Shown here piece by piece: positions 1 through 5,835 of a stretch of DNA of 5,835 bases. The stretch is taken from the NCBI GenBank assembly GCA_008017255.1, contig SSHD01000045.1, forward strand, positions 1 through 5,835, given 5' to 3'. Position numbers and translations under genes: made by a program. Numbering within the stretch: position 1 is the first letter of the stretch; each line of letters begins with the position of its first letter. The notes beneath the pieces were generated by a model, which did not search any database, was not told the origin of the DNA, and saw only the letters and a program-made list of their open reading frames with translations. This stretch comes from Acinetobacter sp. GTDB taxonomy: Bacteria > Pseudomonadota > Gammaproteobacteria > Pseudomonadales > Moraxellaceae.

Positions 1-2
1 CC

Positions 3-161
3 CGCTACCCAAACTCTGCCAAAGCCTCACGTGCCATGTATCAACTATATAGCATTGCGATGGAAGTTGATAACAACACAGCTTTAGCCAACCAATATAA
101 AGCACAATTACTCAAGCAATACCCACAATCGGAAGAAGTAAAATTCATTCAGAAAAAATAA
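3..161 (+). CDS. C-terminal end of a TPR-like protein (partial)
   Basis: An open frame enters from the left edge and ends at a TAA at 159-161, giving 52 residues of a C-terminus. It starts RYPNSAKASRAMYQL and ends in EEVKFIQKK. The pattern of two YP-N/Q-S turns about 37 residues apart, with alanine-rich helices between them (A..A.YQL..IA, ALANQYKAQLL), is typical of a tetratricopeptide hairpin. Similar repeats occur in the envelope proteins BamD, CpoB/YbgF and YfgM. I cannot tell which family this belongs to, because the N-terminus and any signal peptide lie outside the window. The gene converges on ppiD and ends just before a shared terminator hairpin. The reading frame and stop are well supported; the TPR assignment is inferred from a short piece. 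Confidence 0.6.
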   Translation, partial: RYPNSAKASRAMYQLYSIAMEVDNNTALANQYKAQLLKQYPQSEEVKFIQKK

Positions 162-182
162 TTTTGCAAATTTGCTAAGCGT

Positions 183-213
183 AAAAAAACCAGTTCATTG
201 AACTGGTTTTTTT
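183..213. terminator. Bidirectional intrinsic terminator between the TPR-like gene and ppiD
   Basis: The perfect stem CCAGTTC (190-196) / GAACTGG (200-206) has a 3-base loop. It is flanked by seven A on the left (183-189) and seven T on the right (207-213). Read on either strand, this gives a hairpin followed by a U tract. It sits 22 bases after the TPR-like stop and 17 bases after the ppiD stop, so it can terminate both convergent genes. Confidence 0.9.
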
Positions 214-229
214 ATTGCTGCAATCAAAC

Positions 230-2101
230 TTATTTGATCTTGGCTTGGGCTTTTAAATATTCAGTATAGTCTTCTAAAATTTGTTGCCCACGGAACTGCT
301 GATACAACTTACTTAACTCGGTCAACTGCTCTGGCGGTAAAGTGCTGGCAACAGTCGAGTTCACGTTTGAAACCGCAACTAAGACCAATTCATTTGGTAA
401 GCGTGCTGTCGTGGTGCTCCACATACCCTCTTTGCTTGGTGCCGCAACACTAAACGCGGCACGTTCAATCGGGCGCTTTAAACCTTGCGAGCGTGCAAAG
501 GTACCTGCATCTTGGAATTGAACTGTTGCTTTTGCTACCACTTGAGCCGCTGGCTGGCTTTTAAACTCTGCTAACAAGCTTGCCATTTTAGCTTGCGCTG
601 CTTTGTAGGCTTTATCTTCAATCACTTTAGCTTTCACTTCCGCTGTAGCTTGCGCTAAAGGTTTCACACCTGCCGCATGATAATTGCGAACTTTAATCCA
701 AATGCTATCGCCATTTGCCAATTGAATACTTGAAGATGCATTACGGTCACCGTTTTTCACATCATCATTAAACATTTTGGTTTTTACGCTCACATCACTT
801 AAGTATGGATGTTGCGTCGCCAAAGTCACGCCGTTAGCAGATTCAATTTTTGCGGCTTTCACTTCTTGCACCACCGCGTCTAAGGAATCACTACCTACCA
901 CCAATTCATTTAAACTATTCACAGCATCACTAAAAGCATTGGCACGTTTAGTGGTTGCAACTTCTGCACTTAGGCGGGCTTTTTCAGCTGCAAATGACGG
1001 AATATTCGCGACGGGCACATTGGTGGTAATAATGTGATAACCATATTGGGTTTTCACAGGTTTAGAAATTTGATCATTTTTCAACGCAGTCACAGCCGCG
1101 TCAAAATCGGCAGAAAACACACCTGCTGCATAGGCTTCGACTAAACCACCATTGGCTTTAGAGCTAGTATCGTCAGAAAACTTCGCCGCAGCTTGCGCAA
1201 ATGGCAGCCCCGCCTGAATAGTCGCATACACTTCATTGGCAAGTTTTTGCGCTGCAGCATCAGAACGGTTATCTGCGGTAATTAAAATATGTTTCACTTC
1301 ACGTTTAACATCTTTTTGCTGTGCAACCACAAATGCATCATAGGCTTGCTTTATATCGGCTTCAGTCACTGCAAGGTTGGCTTGTGGCAACAATGCTGGG
1401 CTTAACACCACATAATCTAAATCTACACTGGCGACTTGCTTAAACTGATTTTGATGTGCGTTGTAGTAAGCGCTAATTTCTGCACTAGATGCCGTAACAC
1501 CTTTTTTGTATTCATCTAAGTTAATACTGGCCAAATGCAAAGTACGTTGTTCAGTTTGCAAATTCGCCAATTGCTGTAAGTCATGCTGACTCACCAATGC
1601 ATAGTCCATTAAGCTCGATGAAATCATTTTTAAGGCATGGTCTTGACGCAAACTGGCAATTAAGCCTTGATTGGTCATACCCATTGAACGTAAGTAATTT
1701 TCATACATCTGTTGCGAAAATTTGCCATCTTGCTGAAAAGTTGGTTGTTGTGCCAACATTTGTTCAAGTTGAGCATCGCTTAAGGAAATACCCAGTTTTT
1801 CCGCTTGTTGCTGCAACAAACTACGCGCAATTAAGGCATCTAAGGCTTTTTGCTCAATCAGCGGTAAATTCAATAACGACTCATCGCCTTTCGCCAAAGA
1901 CAAATATTGATCTTTATAATTTTTAGTAGCGCTGTCTAAATCTTTGGTAGAAATACTTTGACCGTTTACCGATTTTGCAACGTCTGCGCTATTACCACCG
2001 GCAAAATAACCCTCAATACCGACCAGCGCCAAAGGAGTCAAAAACAAAACTAATAAGACTTTGCCAAGCCAACCCTTAATGAGGGTACGAAACGATTCCA
2101 T
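230..2101 (-). CDS. ppiD: PpiD-like periplasmic folding chaperone (SurA_N/parvulin domains)
   Basis: This 623-residue protein matches PpiD in size and layout. A short cytoplasmic start (MESFRTLIKGWLGK) is followed by one hydrophobic segment at about residues 15-34 that anchors it in the inner membrane with the body in the periplasm. A SurA_N-like helical region covers about 37-190, with a second helical part before the parvulin (PpiC) domain at about 267-362. A C-terminal helical region covers about 365-623. Parvulin landmarks are VKHILI (His271), the FSDD..S..NGG segment (308-319) and QYGYHII (His356). The usual GDLGW stretch after NGG is missing. The family holds newly exported proteins at the SecYEG translocon and helps outer-membrane protein folding; the E. 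coli parvulin domain has little or no isomerase activity. The ATG at 2101 has a GGA six bases upstream. The gene lies downstream of hupB as in E. coli, but a terminator separates them. Confidence 0.93.
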   Translation of the reverse strand: MESFRTLIKGWLGKVLLVLFLTPLALVGIEGYFAGGNSADVAKSVNGQSISTKDLDSATKNYKDQYLSLAKGDESLLNLPLIEQKALDALIARSLLQQQAEKLGISLSDAQLEQMLAQQPTFQQDGKFSQQMYENYLRSMGMTNQGLIASLRQDHALKMISSSLMDYALVSQHDLQQLANLQTEQRTLHLASINLDEYKKGVTASSAEISAYYNAHQNQFKQVASVDLDYVVLSPALLPQANLAVTEADIKQAYDAFVVAQQKDVKREVKHILITADNRSDAAAQKLANEVYATIQAGLPFAQAAAKFSDDTSSKANGGLVEAYAAGVFSADFDAAVTALKNDQISKPVKTQYGYHIITTNVPVANIPSFAAEKARLSAEVATTKRANAFSDAVNSLNELVVGSDSLDAVVQEVKAAKIESANGVTLATQHPYLSDVSVKTKMFNDDVKNGDRNASSSIQLANGDSIWIKVRNYHAAGVKPLAQATAEVKAKVIEDKAYKAAQAKMASLLAEFKSQPAAQVVAKATVQFQDAGTFARSQGLKRPIERAAFSVAAPSKEGMWSTTTARLPNELVLVAVSNVNSTVASTLPPEQLTELSKLYQQFRGQQILEDYTEYLKAQAKIK

Positions 2102-2202
2102 AAGTATTCCAATATTTTATTTTCGGGGCAATTTTAACTGAAAAACCCAACTGAATGAATGCAGAATAAAGTGCCAATACACATTTTCTACATTCAATAA
2201 AT

Positions 2203-2232
2203 AAAAAACGCACCAAATACGGTGCGTCTTTT
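2203..2232 (-). terminator. Rho-independent terminator of hupB
   Basis: On the minus strand ACGCACC (2221-2227) pairs perfectly with GGTGCGT (2208-2214) around a 6-base loop and runs into six T (2202-2207 region). It starts 18 bases after the hupB stop. The + strand side also ends in five T, so weak termination in the other direction is possible. It should separate hupB transcription from ppiD. Confidence 0.88.
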
Positions 2233-2244
2233 TAAGCTAAAAGA

Positions 2245-2517
2245 TTAAGCAACTGAATCTTTTAAACCTTTACCAGCTTTAAAGCTTGGTACTTTGCTGG
2301 CTTTAATTTGTAACTCTTCACCAGTTTTAGGATTACGGCCAGTACGAGCAGCACGCTCTTTAACGCTAAATGTACCGAAACCAACTAAAGTAACTGTATC
2401 GCCTTTTTTTAGCGCTTCAGTGATTGACGCAATTGTTGCATCGAGTGCCTTACCAGCATCCGACTTAGACACCCCACCTTTGTCCGCAATCGCATCAATT
2501 AATTCTGATTTATTCAT
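2245..2517 (-). CDS. hupB: HU-beta nucleoid DNA-binding protein
   Basis: A 90-residue protein, exactly the usual HU length, starting [18 protein letters not shown]. Residues 1-45 form the helical dimerisation body. [19 protein letters not shown] (45-63) is the family signature leading into the beta arms, with the DNA-intercalating proline at Pro63 in GRNPKTGE. The tail [16 protein letters not shown] is typical. HU dimers bend and bind DNA without sequence specificity and shape the nucleoid. It resembles HU-beta more than IHF. An in-frame TTG at 2556 would add 13 residues, but it would place the Shine-Dalgarno AGAGGA inside the coding region, so the ATG at 2517 is chosen. It has its own promoter upstream and terminator downstream, and ppiD follows on the same strand as in E. 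coli. Confidence 0.96.
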   Translation of the reverse strand: MNKSELIDAIADKGGVSKSDAGKALDATIASITEALKKGDTVTLVGFGTFSVKERAARTGRNPKTGEELQIKASKVPSFKAGKGLKDSVA

Positions 2518-2528
2518 GAGTCGAAATA

Positions 2529-2534
2529 TCCTCT
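2529..2534 (-). promoter_or_regulatory. Ribosome binding site that fixes the hupB start
   Basis: AGAGGA on the minus strand lies 11 bases before the ATG at 2517. It argues for that ATG and against the upstream in-frame TTG at 2556. Confidence 0.8.
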
Positions 2535-2584
2535 TATATCGTTTGTTAAGTTCCAAGGCTATATTTTAAAAAGGCCATGACGCT

Positions 2585-2613
2585 TTTATAGCAATGCTTT
2601 CGGGGTAACGCAA
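2585..2613 (-). promoter_or_regulatory. Probable sigma-70 promoter of hupB
   Basis: On the minus strand a -35 TTGCGT (2608-2613) and a -10 TATAAA (2585-2590) are separated by exactly 17 bases. Transcription would start near 2578 and give a leader of about 60 bases before the hupB ATG. The -10 matches consensus at five of six positions and the -35 at only three, so the call is plausible but unproven. Confidence 0.55.
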
Positions 2614-2683
2614 TACTCGAAAGTACTTATTCACGAAAATAAATGACGAAATGCCGCATAAAAAGCCGACTATCTCTCATTTT

Positions 2684-3139
2684 TTACTTCTTATTCAATT
2701 TCGTCTTCAATTGTTGATTTTCTTCAATCAAAGCATCGACCTTAATATGCAGTTGCACCAACAGTTGTTCAATGTGCTGTAAATCTTTGGGTGTGACCAA
2801 ACCAATTCGGTTTAATGAGTGATTTACACCGGTATCTAAAATCTTTTCGACTCTATCTTTGGTATCGGTGACTGTCTCTTTGGCACGCTCAGTCACCTTA
2901 CCTACGGCTTGATCGGCAAAATCGACTGTTTTTGATTCCAGCTCTTCGCCCACTTTGACTAAAGAGTCAAATAATTTATTGCCTTCTTCTTCGGCACGTG
3001 AAAAAGCACCTAAACCCGCCAACCAAATTTGTTGGGTATATTTCTTAAAATCAAGCGCAGCCTTCTTAGAACTCTTTGATTTTGCTTTGGTTTCCAACTC
3101 AACATCTTCATTTGAATGTTCTGAATTTGGGTTTTCCAT
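2684..3139 (-). CDS. Phasin family protein (PhaF/PhaI type)
   Basis: A 151-residue soluble protein without signal peptide or membrane segment. Residues 1-28 are polar and rich in Lys, Ser and Glu. Residues 35-68, with QIWLAGLGAFSRAEEEGNK and LVKVGEELE, match the conserved N-terminal core of PhaF/PhaI phasins. Residues 70-103 form a charged amphipathic helix. The segment NRIGLVTPKDLQHIEQLL (110-127) and the following Leu/Ile heptads to residue 146 form the coiled coil used for oligomerisation. It lacks the long Lys/Ala-Pro histone-like tail of PhaF, so it resembles the short PhaI form. Such proteins coat polyhydroxyalkanoate granules; no PHA synthesis gene is visible here, so a granule role is inferred, and relatives can act as general stress or chaperone-like proteins. 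The start has a strong AGGAG nine bases upstream (3149-3153). No terminator is evident before hupB. Confidence 0.82.
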   Translation of the reverse strand: MENPNSEHSNEDVELETKAKSKSSKKAALDFKKYTQQIWLAGLGAFSRAEEEGNKLFDSLVKVGEELESKTVDFADQAVGKVTERAKETVTDTKDRVEKILDTGVNHSLNRIGLVTPKDLQHIEQLLVQLHIKVDALIEENQQLKTKLNKK

Positions 3140-3154
3140 GAACCGTTGCTCCTA

Positions 3155-3227
3155 AGCACTTGACCGTTAATGCGGACATTAAACCATAAAAATGTTTTTA
3201 TAATATCAAAGTTAGCACTTGATCGTT
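3155..3227. repeat. Two direct 14-base repeats upstream of the divergent genes
   Basis: AGCACTTGACCGTT (3155-3168) and AGCACTTGATCGTT (3214-3227) differ at one base and start 59 bases apart, close to six helical turns. Both lie between the phasin gene and the SCP2-like gene. The left copy overlaps the phasin leader next to its ribosome binding site. The right copy contains the possible -35 TTGATC of the + strand gene. They could be operators for a shared regulator or a chance duplication; the regulator is unknown. Confidence 0.5.
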
Positions 3228-3247
3228 TTAAAAAACTGTTCTACAAA
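3219..3247 (+). promoter_or_regulatory. Possible promoter of the SCP2-like gene
   Basis: TTGATC (3219-3224) and TACAAA (3242-3247) are 17 bases apart, each matching consensus at four of six positions. The region is very AT-rich and offers other -10-like elements on the + strand, such as TATAAT at 3199-3204 and TATAAA at 3260-3265, without good -35 partners. The exact start of transcription cannot be decided by eye. Confidence 0.35.
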
Positions 3248-3329
3248 GCAATAGAGTCTTATAAATTATAAATACTGCTTGAGTAAGGATGCTCAAATTT
3301 GTAGCATTTATTTATATCGTGTCATTGGG

Positions 3330-3335
3330 AAGGGA
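3330..3335 (+). promoter_or_regulatory. Ribosome binding site that fixes the SCP2-like gene start
   Basis: AAGGGA lies 10 bases before the ATG at 3346. An in-frame ATG at 3289 has its only purine-rich element (AAGG) directly touching the start codon, too close to be useful. Confidence 0.65.
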
Positions 3336-3345
3336 CAACAAACCT

Positions 3346-3993
3346 ATGAGTCAAACGCAACAAAGAAATAAACATCCTCATTTGTTGCTAAACATTATGA
3401 TCATTGTTTTAGAAACTTTTTTTTCCTTCATCTTGACCCATGATGTTGCTCTACGCGTGCAGGCAAAAAATTTAATTGATCAAAAAACCACCTTTCACAT
3501 TAACAGCTACATTCCTTTCTTTGATTTTTACATTCAATTTACTGAAAAAGGGTTGTTATTTGATTTTGATCGACTAGATCGACACATCGACCTTGAAATC
3601 AACAGCACCCTGATTGATCTAGTAAAGATTTTTGTATTTAACAATCAAACCAGCTTGAACAATATGCGCTTAGTTGGCGATGCTGCGCTCATTGAAGAAT
3701 TTAAAGATTTAATACCACACTTCACTTTGACAAGTATTTTAAGCAATTGGAAACAATGGTTTAACGCTTGGGATGATGAAGATGATGCACGTGCTTCGCA
3801 GCAACGTATTGCGCCTTTATTGGAAAAAATTGAGATGCAACGTTCCGAAATCAACACGTTGCGGATCGAAGTCAAGCAATACCAAAACCGTATTCATCTA
3901 CTCCACAAACGGCAACGTATAACCAATATTTGCTTTGCGCTGTGTGGCTTTATTTTTATCGCCTATTTTGTTTATACTATATTTGCCTCATAA
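3346..3993 (+). CDS. UbiJ-like SCP2-domain protein with a C-terminal membrane anchor (function unknown)
   Basis: From the ATG at 3346 this is a 215-residue protein. Residues about 20-135 look like an SCP2/UbiJ lipid-binding fold. An N-terminal helix (VLETFFSFIL) is followed by alternating strands (FYIQFTEKGLLFDF), the segment HIDLEINSTLIDLVKIF (80-96), then NNMRLVGDAALIEEFKDLI (105-123), which resembles the 'GD' turn and final helix of UbiJ. Residues about 151-190 form a charged helix of coiled-coil type. Residues 193-213 (ICFALCGFIFIAYFVY core) are one hydrophobic segment ending two residues before the C-terminus, so it is probably tail-anchored with the body in the cytoplasm. UbiJ is an accessory protein of the ubiquinone biosynthesis complex and has SCP2 plus coiled coil but no such anchor, so this may be a paralogue. 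The gene is divergent from the phasin gene and upstream of iscR, with no clear terminator in between. The fold assignment is by eye. Confidence 0.7.
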   Translation: MSQTQQRNKHPHLLLNIMIIVLETFFSFILTHDVALRVQAKNLIDQKTTFHINSYIPFFDFYIQFTEKGLLFDFDRLDRHIDLEINSTLIDLVKIFVFNNQTSLNNMRLVGDAALIEEFKDLIPHFTLTSILSNWKQWFNAWDDEDDARASQQRIAPLLEKIEMQRSEINTLRIEVKQYQNRIHLLHKRQRITNICFALCGFIFIAYFVYTIFAS

Positions 3994-4035
3994 ATCTAAC
4001 GATATTTGAATTTTCAAGCCTTGCCTGCCAATTTA

Positions 4036-4060
4036 AAACTTGACTATTTTAGTCGGAATT
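4036..4060 (+). promoter_or_regulatory. IscR type 1 binding site (isc operator)
   Basis: The inverted core GACT (4042-4045) / AGTC (4051-4054) is separated by ATTTT and flanked by CTT on the left and GG on the right. By my count it agrees with the 25-base E. coli type 1 IscR consensus at 21 positions; the mismatches are in the outer flanks. It covers the -35 and most of the spacer of the iscR promoter, so [2Fe-2S]-IscR bound here would block RNA polymerase and repress its own operon when clusters are plentiful. Confidence 0.88.
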
Positions 4061-4068
4061 AATAAAAT
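4040..4068 (+). promoter_or_regulatory. Sigma-70 promoter of the iscR-iscS operon
   Basis: The -35 TTGACT (4040-4045) and -10 TAAAAT (4063-4068) are separated by 17 bases, each matching consensus at five of six positions. Transcription would begin near 4075 and leave a leader of about 26 bases before the iscR ATG. The IscR box overlaps it directly. Confidence 0.85.
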
Positions 4069-4101
4069 TCATTTATCTAGTCTCATCATGTGTATCGCAT
4101 C

Positions 4102-4575
4102 ATGCGTCTTACCACTCGCGGTCGTTATGCAGTCACTGCTCTACTTGACTTAGCGTTACAACCTACTGAACAAACGATCACGCTTGCAGAAATTGCAGCG
4201 CGTCAATCTATTTCAGTTGCCTATTTAGAACAGTTGTTCGCAAAACTTAAGCGTCATGGTTTAGTTTCCAGTGTACGCGGTGCCAATGGTGGCTATCACC
4301 TTGCGCGCAGTTCCGCTGAAATTACTGTGCTAGAAATTATTGAAGCCGTAAACGAAACTGTCGATGCAACCCGTTGTGACCATAAAGGCAACTGCCAAAA
4401 TGGTGCAATGTGTTTAACACATGACTTATGGCAAGACCTCTCCCATCATATTGCCGATTATCTTGCAAAAATCAGCCTTGCCGACTTAATTGTGCATGAC
4501 AACGTGCAAACCGTTGCCTTGCGTCAAAATTCAGTAAGTTTAGATTCAGCCCTTCTATCGGTTACAGGTATTTGA
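4102..4575 (+). CDS. iscR: Iron-sulfur cluster-sensing transcriptional regulator IscR
   Basis: A 157-residue Rrf2-family regulator starting [19 protein letters not shown]. The winged helix-turn-helix spans about residues 1-65, with the recognition region [19 protein letters not shown] (36-54), Glu43 at the position that tunes DNA specificity in E. coli, and wing residues [12 protein letters not shown] (58-69). The cluster ligands are all present and numbered as in E. coli: Cys92, Cys98, Cys104 and His107. Holo-IscR represses the isc operon; apo-IscR can act at other sites. The ATG at 4102 gives the standard family N-terminus; an in-frame GTG at 4090 would add four unconserved residues. No clear Shine-Dalgarno precedes the ATG, which is unusual. 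The stop is one base before the iscS ATG, so the two are one operon with likely translational coupling. Confidence 0.97.
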   Translation: MRLTTRGRYAVTALLDLALQPTEQTITLAEIAARQSISVAYLEQLFAKLKRHGLVSSVRGANGGYHLARSSAEITVLEIIEAVNETVDATRCDHKGNCQNGAMCLTHDLWQDLSHHIADYLAKISLADLIVHDNVQTVALRQNSVSLDSALLSVTGI

Positions 4576-4576
4576 C

Positions 4577-5794
4577 ATGAAACGTCCAATTTATCTTGAT
4601 TACGCAGCAACCACTCCTGTACTGCCTGAAGTTGCAGAACGTATGATGGAATGTTTAACCTTTGAGGGAACTTTTGGTAACCCTGCATCGCGTTCACATG
4701 CCTACGGTTGGCAATCCGAAGAAAAAGTGGAATATGCGCGTGAGCAAGTAGCAAATTTAATTAAAGCCGACCCACGTGAAATTGTATGGACTTCGGGCGC
4801 AACCGAATCTGACAACTTAGCATTAAAAGGTATTGCACAGTTTTATGGTTCAAAAGGTAAGCACATTATTACCAGTAAAATTGAACATAAAGCGGTGTTA
4901 GACCCTTGTCGAGAGCTCGAAGAGCAAGGTTTTGAAATTACTTATTTAGAACCTGAACTAGGTACTGGTTTAATTACCCCAGAAATGGTACAAGCGGCGT
5001 TACGTCCAGATACAATTTTAGTTTCACTGATGATGGTCAACAACGAAATTGGTACCGTTACCGATGTTGCTGCTATTGGCGAACTAACCCGTGCCAACAA
5101 AACCTTCTTGCACGTCGATGCTGCGCAAGCTGCCGGTAAAGTTGAAATTGATCTTTCAACCATGAAAATTGACTTGATGAGTTTTTCTAGTCACAAAATT
5201 TATGGTCCGAAAGGTATTGGTGCGCTATATGTACGCCGTAGCCCACGTGTGCGTTTAAAAGCACAAATGCATGGCGGTGGCCACGAACGTGGTATGCGCT
5301 CTGGTACTTTAGCCACACATCAAATGGTTGGTATGGGTGAAGCCTTTGAGATTGCAGGAAAAACCATGCAAGCCGAACAAGCACGTATTCGCCTATTACG
5401 CGACAAACTTTGGAATGGCTTACAAGACCTTGAACAAGTGTTCTTAAACGGTCATCCAACGCAAAACGTAGCCAACTATCTTAATGTCAGCTTTAACTTT
5501 GTTGAAGGTGAATCGTTGATGATGGCACTGAAAGATGCGGCCGTTTCAAGTGGTTCAGCATGTACTTCTGCAACACTGGAACCATCTTACGTACTACGTG
5601 CTTTAGGTTTATCTGACGAGTTAGCGCACAGTTCAATCCGTTTCAGTTTTGGTCATTACACCACTGAAGCCGATATTGACCATGTGTTAAGCATTACCCG
5701 AGCTGCGGTTGAGAAATTACGTGAACTTTCTCCGCTTTGGGATATGTACAAAGAAGGTATTGATCTTTCAACAGTTGAGTGGGCTGAACACTAA
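4577..5794 (+). CDS. iscS: Cysteine desulfurase IscS
   Basis: A 405-residue PLP enzyme, one residue longer than E. coli IscS and nearly collinear with it. It converts L-cysteine to alanine and passes the persulfide sulfur to IscU for Fe-S assembly and to tRNA and cofactor thiolation. Visible landmarks are YLDYAATTP (6-14), SGATESDN (73-80), His104 in [13 protein letters not shown] (155-159), HVDAAQ (179-184) with the PLP-ring Asp181 and Gln184, the PLP lysine Lys207 in [24 protein letters not shown] (233-244) and the catalytic Cys329 in SSGSACTSA. The C-terminus [21 protein letters not shown] carries the IscU-contact region seen in E. coli. An AGG (4566-4568) inside the end of iscR serves as ribosome binding site eight bases before the ATG. 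iscU and the rest of the operon would lie beyond the right edge. Confidence 0.98.
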   Translation: MKRPIYLDYAATTPVLPEVAERMMECLTFEGTFGNPASRSHAYGWQSEEKVEYAREQVANLIKADPREIVWTSGATESDNLALKGIAQFYGSKGKHIITSKIEHKAVLDPCRELEEQGFEITYLEPELGTGLITPEMVQAALRPDTILVSLMMVNNEIGTVTDVAAIGELTRANKTFLHVDAAQAAGKVEIDLSTMKIDLMSFSSHKIYGPKGIGALYVRRSPRVRLKAQMHGGGHERGMRSGTLATHQMVGMGEAFEIAGKTMQAEQARIRLLRDKLWNGLQDLEQVFLNGHPTQNVANYLNVSFNFVEGESLMMALKDAAVSSGSACTSATLEPSYVLRALGLSDELAHSSIRFSFGHYTTEADIDHVLSITRAAVEKLRELSPLWDMYKEGIDLSTVEWAEH

Positions 5795-5798
5795 TTCC

Positions 5799-5822
5799 TT
5801 GAGCGTTCAACTGAACGCTTGA
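5799..5822 (+). other. Intercistronic stem-loop after iscS
   Basis: AGCGTTC (5802-5808) and GAACGCT (5813-5819) form a perfect 7 bp stem with an AACT loop. Three more pairs, two of them G-U, extend it to 5799-5822. No T tract follows (GATTGAAAATC), so it does not look like an intrinsic terminator. It begins five bases after the iscS stop, in the gap before the expected iscU, and may act in mRNA processing, 3'-end protection or weak attenuation. Confidence 0.6.
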
Positions 5823-5835
5823 TTGAAAATCAGTA

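Noticed and set aside
777..1926. Two + strand open frames of 86 and 109 codons inside ppiD
   Set aside because: They lie antisense to a complete, clearly recognisable PpiD. Their predicted proteins look compositionally odd and match no family, and no ribosome binding site or promoter supports them.
2518..2556. A 13-residue N-terminal extension of HU from a TTG
   Set aside because: HU proteins are normally 90 residues starting at MNKSEL, and the ribosome binding site lies inside the proposed extension.
2294..2569. A 91-codon + strand frame across hupB
   Set aside because: It is the antisense shadow of the highly conserved HU gene and has no supporting signals.
2614..2683. A possible terminator after the phasin-like gene
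   Set aside because: Only very small stems are visible (for example TACT/AGTA at 2614-2625), with no U tract on the minus strand, so no terminator can be supported.
3289..3345. A longer N-terminus for the SCP2-like protein from the ATG at 3289
   Set aside because: The AAGG touches that start codon, while the ATG at 3346 has AAGGGA at normal spacing. The extra 19 residues are hydrophobic at first (LKFVAFIYIVSLG), so a cleavable signal cannot be wholly excluded, but the SCP2/UbiJ-like fold suggests a cytoplasmic protein.
3541..3595. ATCGAC repeated three times inside the SCP2-like gene
   Set aside because: The copies fall in or near Asp/Arg codons of the coding sequence, are irregularly spaced and look like codon coincidence.
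3645..3875. A 76-codon minus-strand frame within the SCP2-like gene
   Set aside because: It is antisense to a better supported gene, with no family resemblance or start signals.
4524..5459. Three minus-strand frames of 73-90 codons across the iscR end and iscS
   Set aside because: iscS is conserved along its whole length, and these frames are shadows of its codon pattern.

Overview
The window looks like ordinary chromosome from a gammaproteobacterium, most likely Acinetobacter or a close relative in the Moraxellaceae. That guess rests on the moderately AT-rich sequence, the divergent PpiD, the HU-beta and PhaF/PhaI-type phasin sequences, and an iscR-iscS pair very close to the E. coli proteins. 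No marker gene proves the genus. There is no mobile element, CRISPR array, tRNA or rRNA. Genes are densely packed and no gene-free stretch exceeds about 210 bases.

Layout. The first 161 bases hold the 3' end of a TPR-like gene on the + strand. It converges on ppiD (- strand) across a symmetrical hairpin with A and T tracts that can end transcription from both sides. Three genes then read leftward: a phasin-like gene (2684-3139), hupB (2245-2517) and ppiD (230-2101). The hupB-ppiD order is the same as in E. coli. hupB has its own promoter and a strong terminator, so ppiD is probably transcribed separately. From about 3155 rightward all genes read on the + strand. An SCP2/UbiJ-like protein with a C-terminal membrane anchor (3346-3993) is divergent from the phasin gene. 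It is followed by iscR (4102-4575) and iscS (4577-5794), the start of an iron-sulfur cluster assembly operon that presumably continues past the window with iscU.

How the parts work together. IscR is the [2Fe-2S] sensor repressor of the isc operon. A near-perfect type 1 IscR box lies over the -35 element and spacer of the iscR promoter, which indicates classical negative autoregulation. IscS supplies sulfur. PpiD is a membrane-anchored periplasmic chaperone and HU is a nucleoid protein. The phasin-like protein probably binds polyhydroxyalkanoate granules or acts as a general coiled-coil stress protein.

I see no clear undescribed multi-gene system. The least explained item is the tail-anchored SCP2/UbiJ-like protein beside the phasin gene, with a near-identical 14-base repeat placed twice in their shared upstream region.
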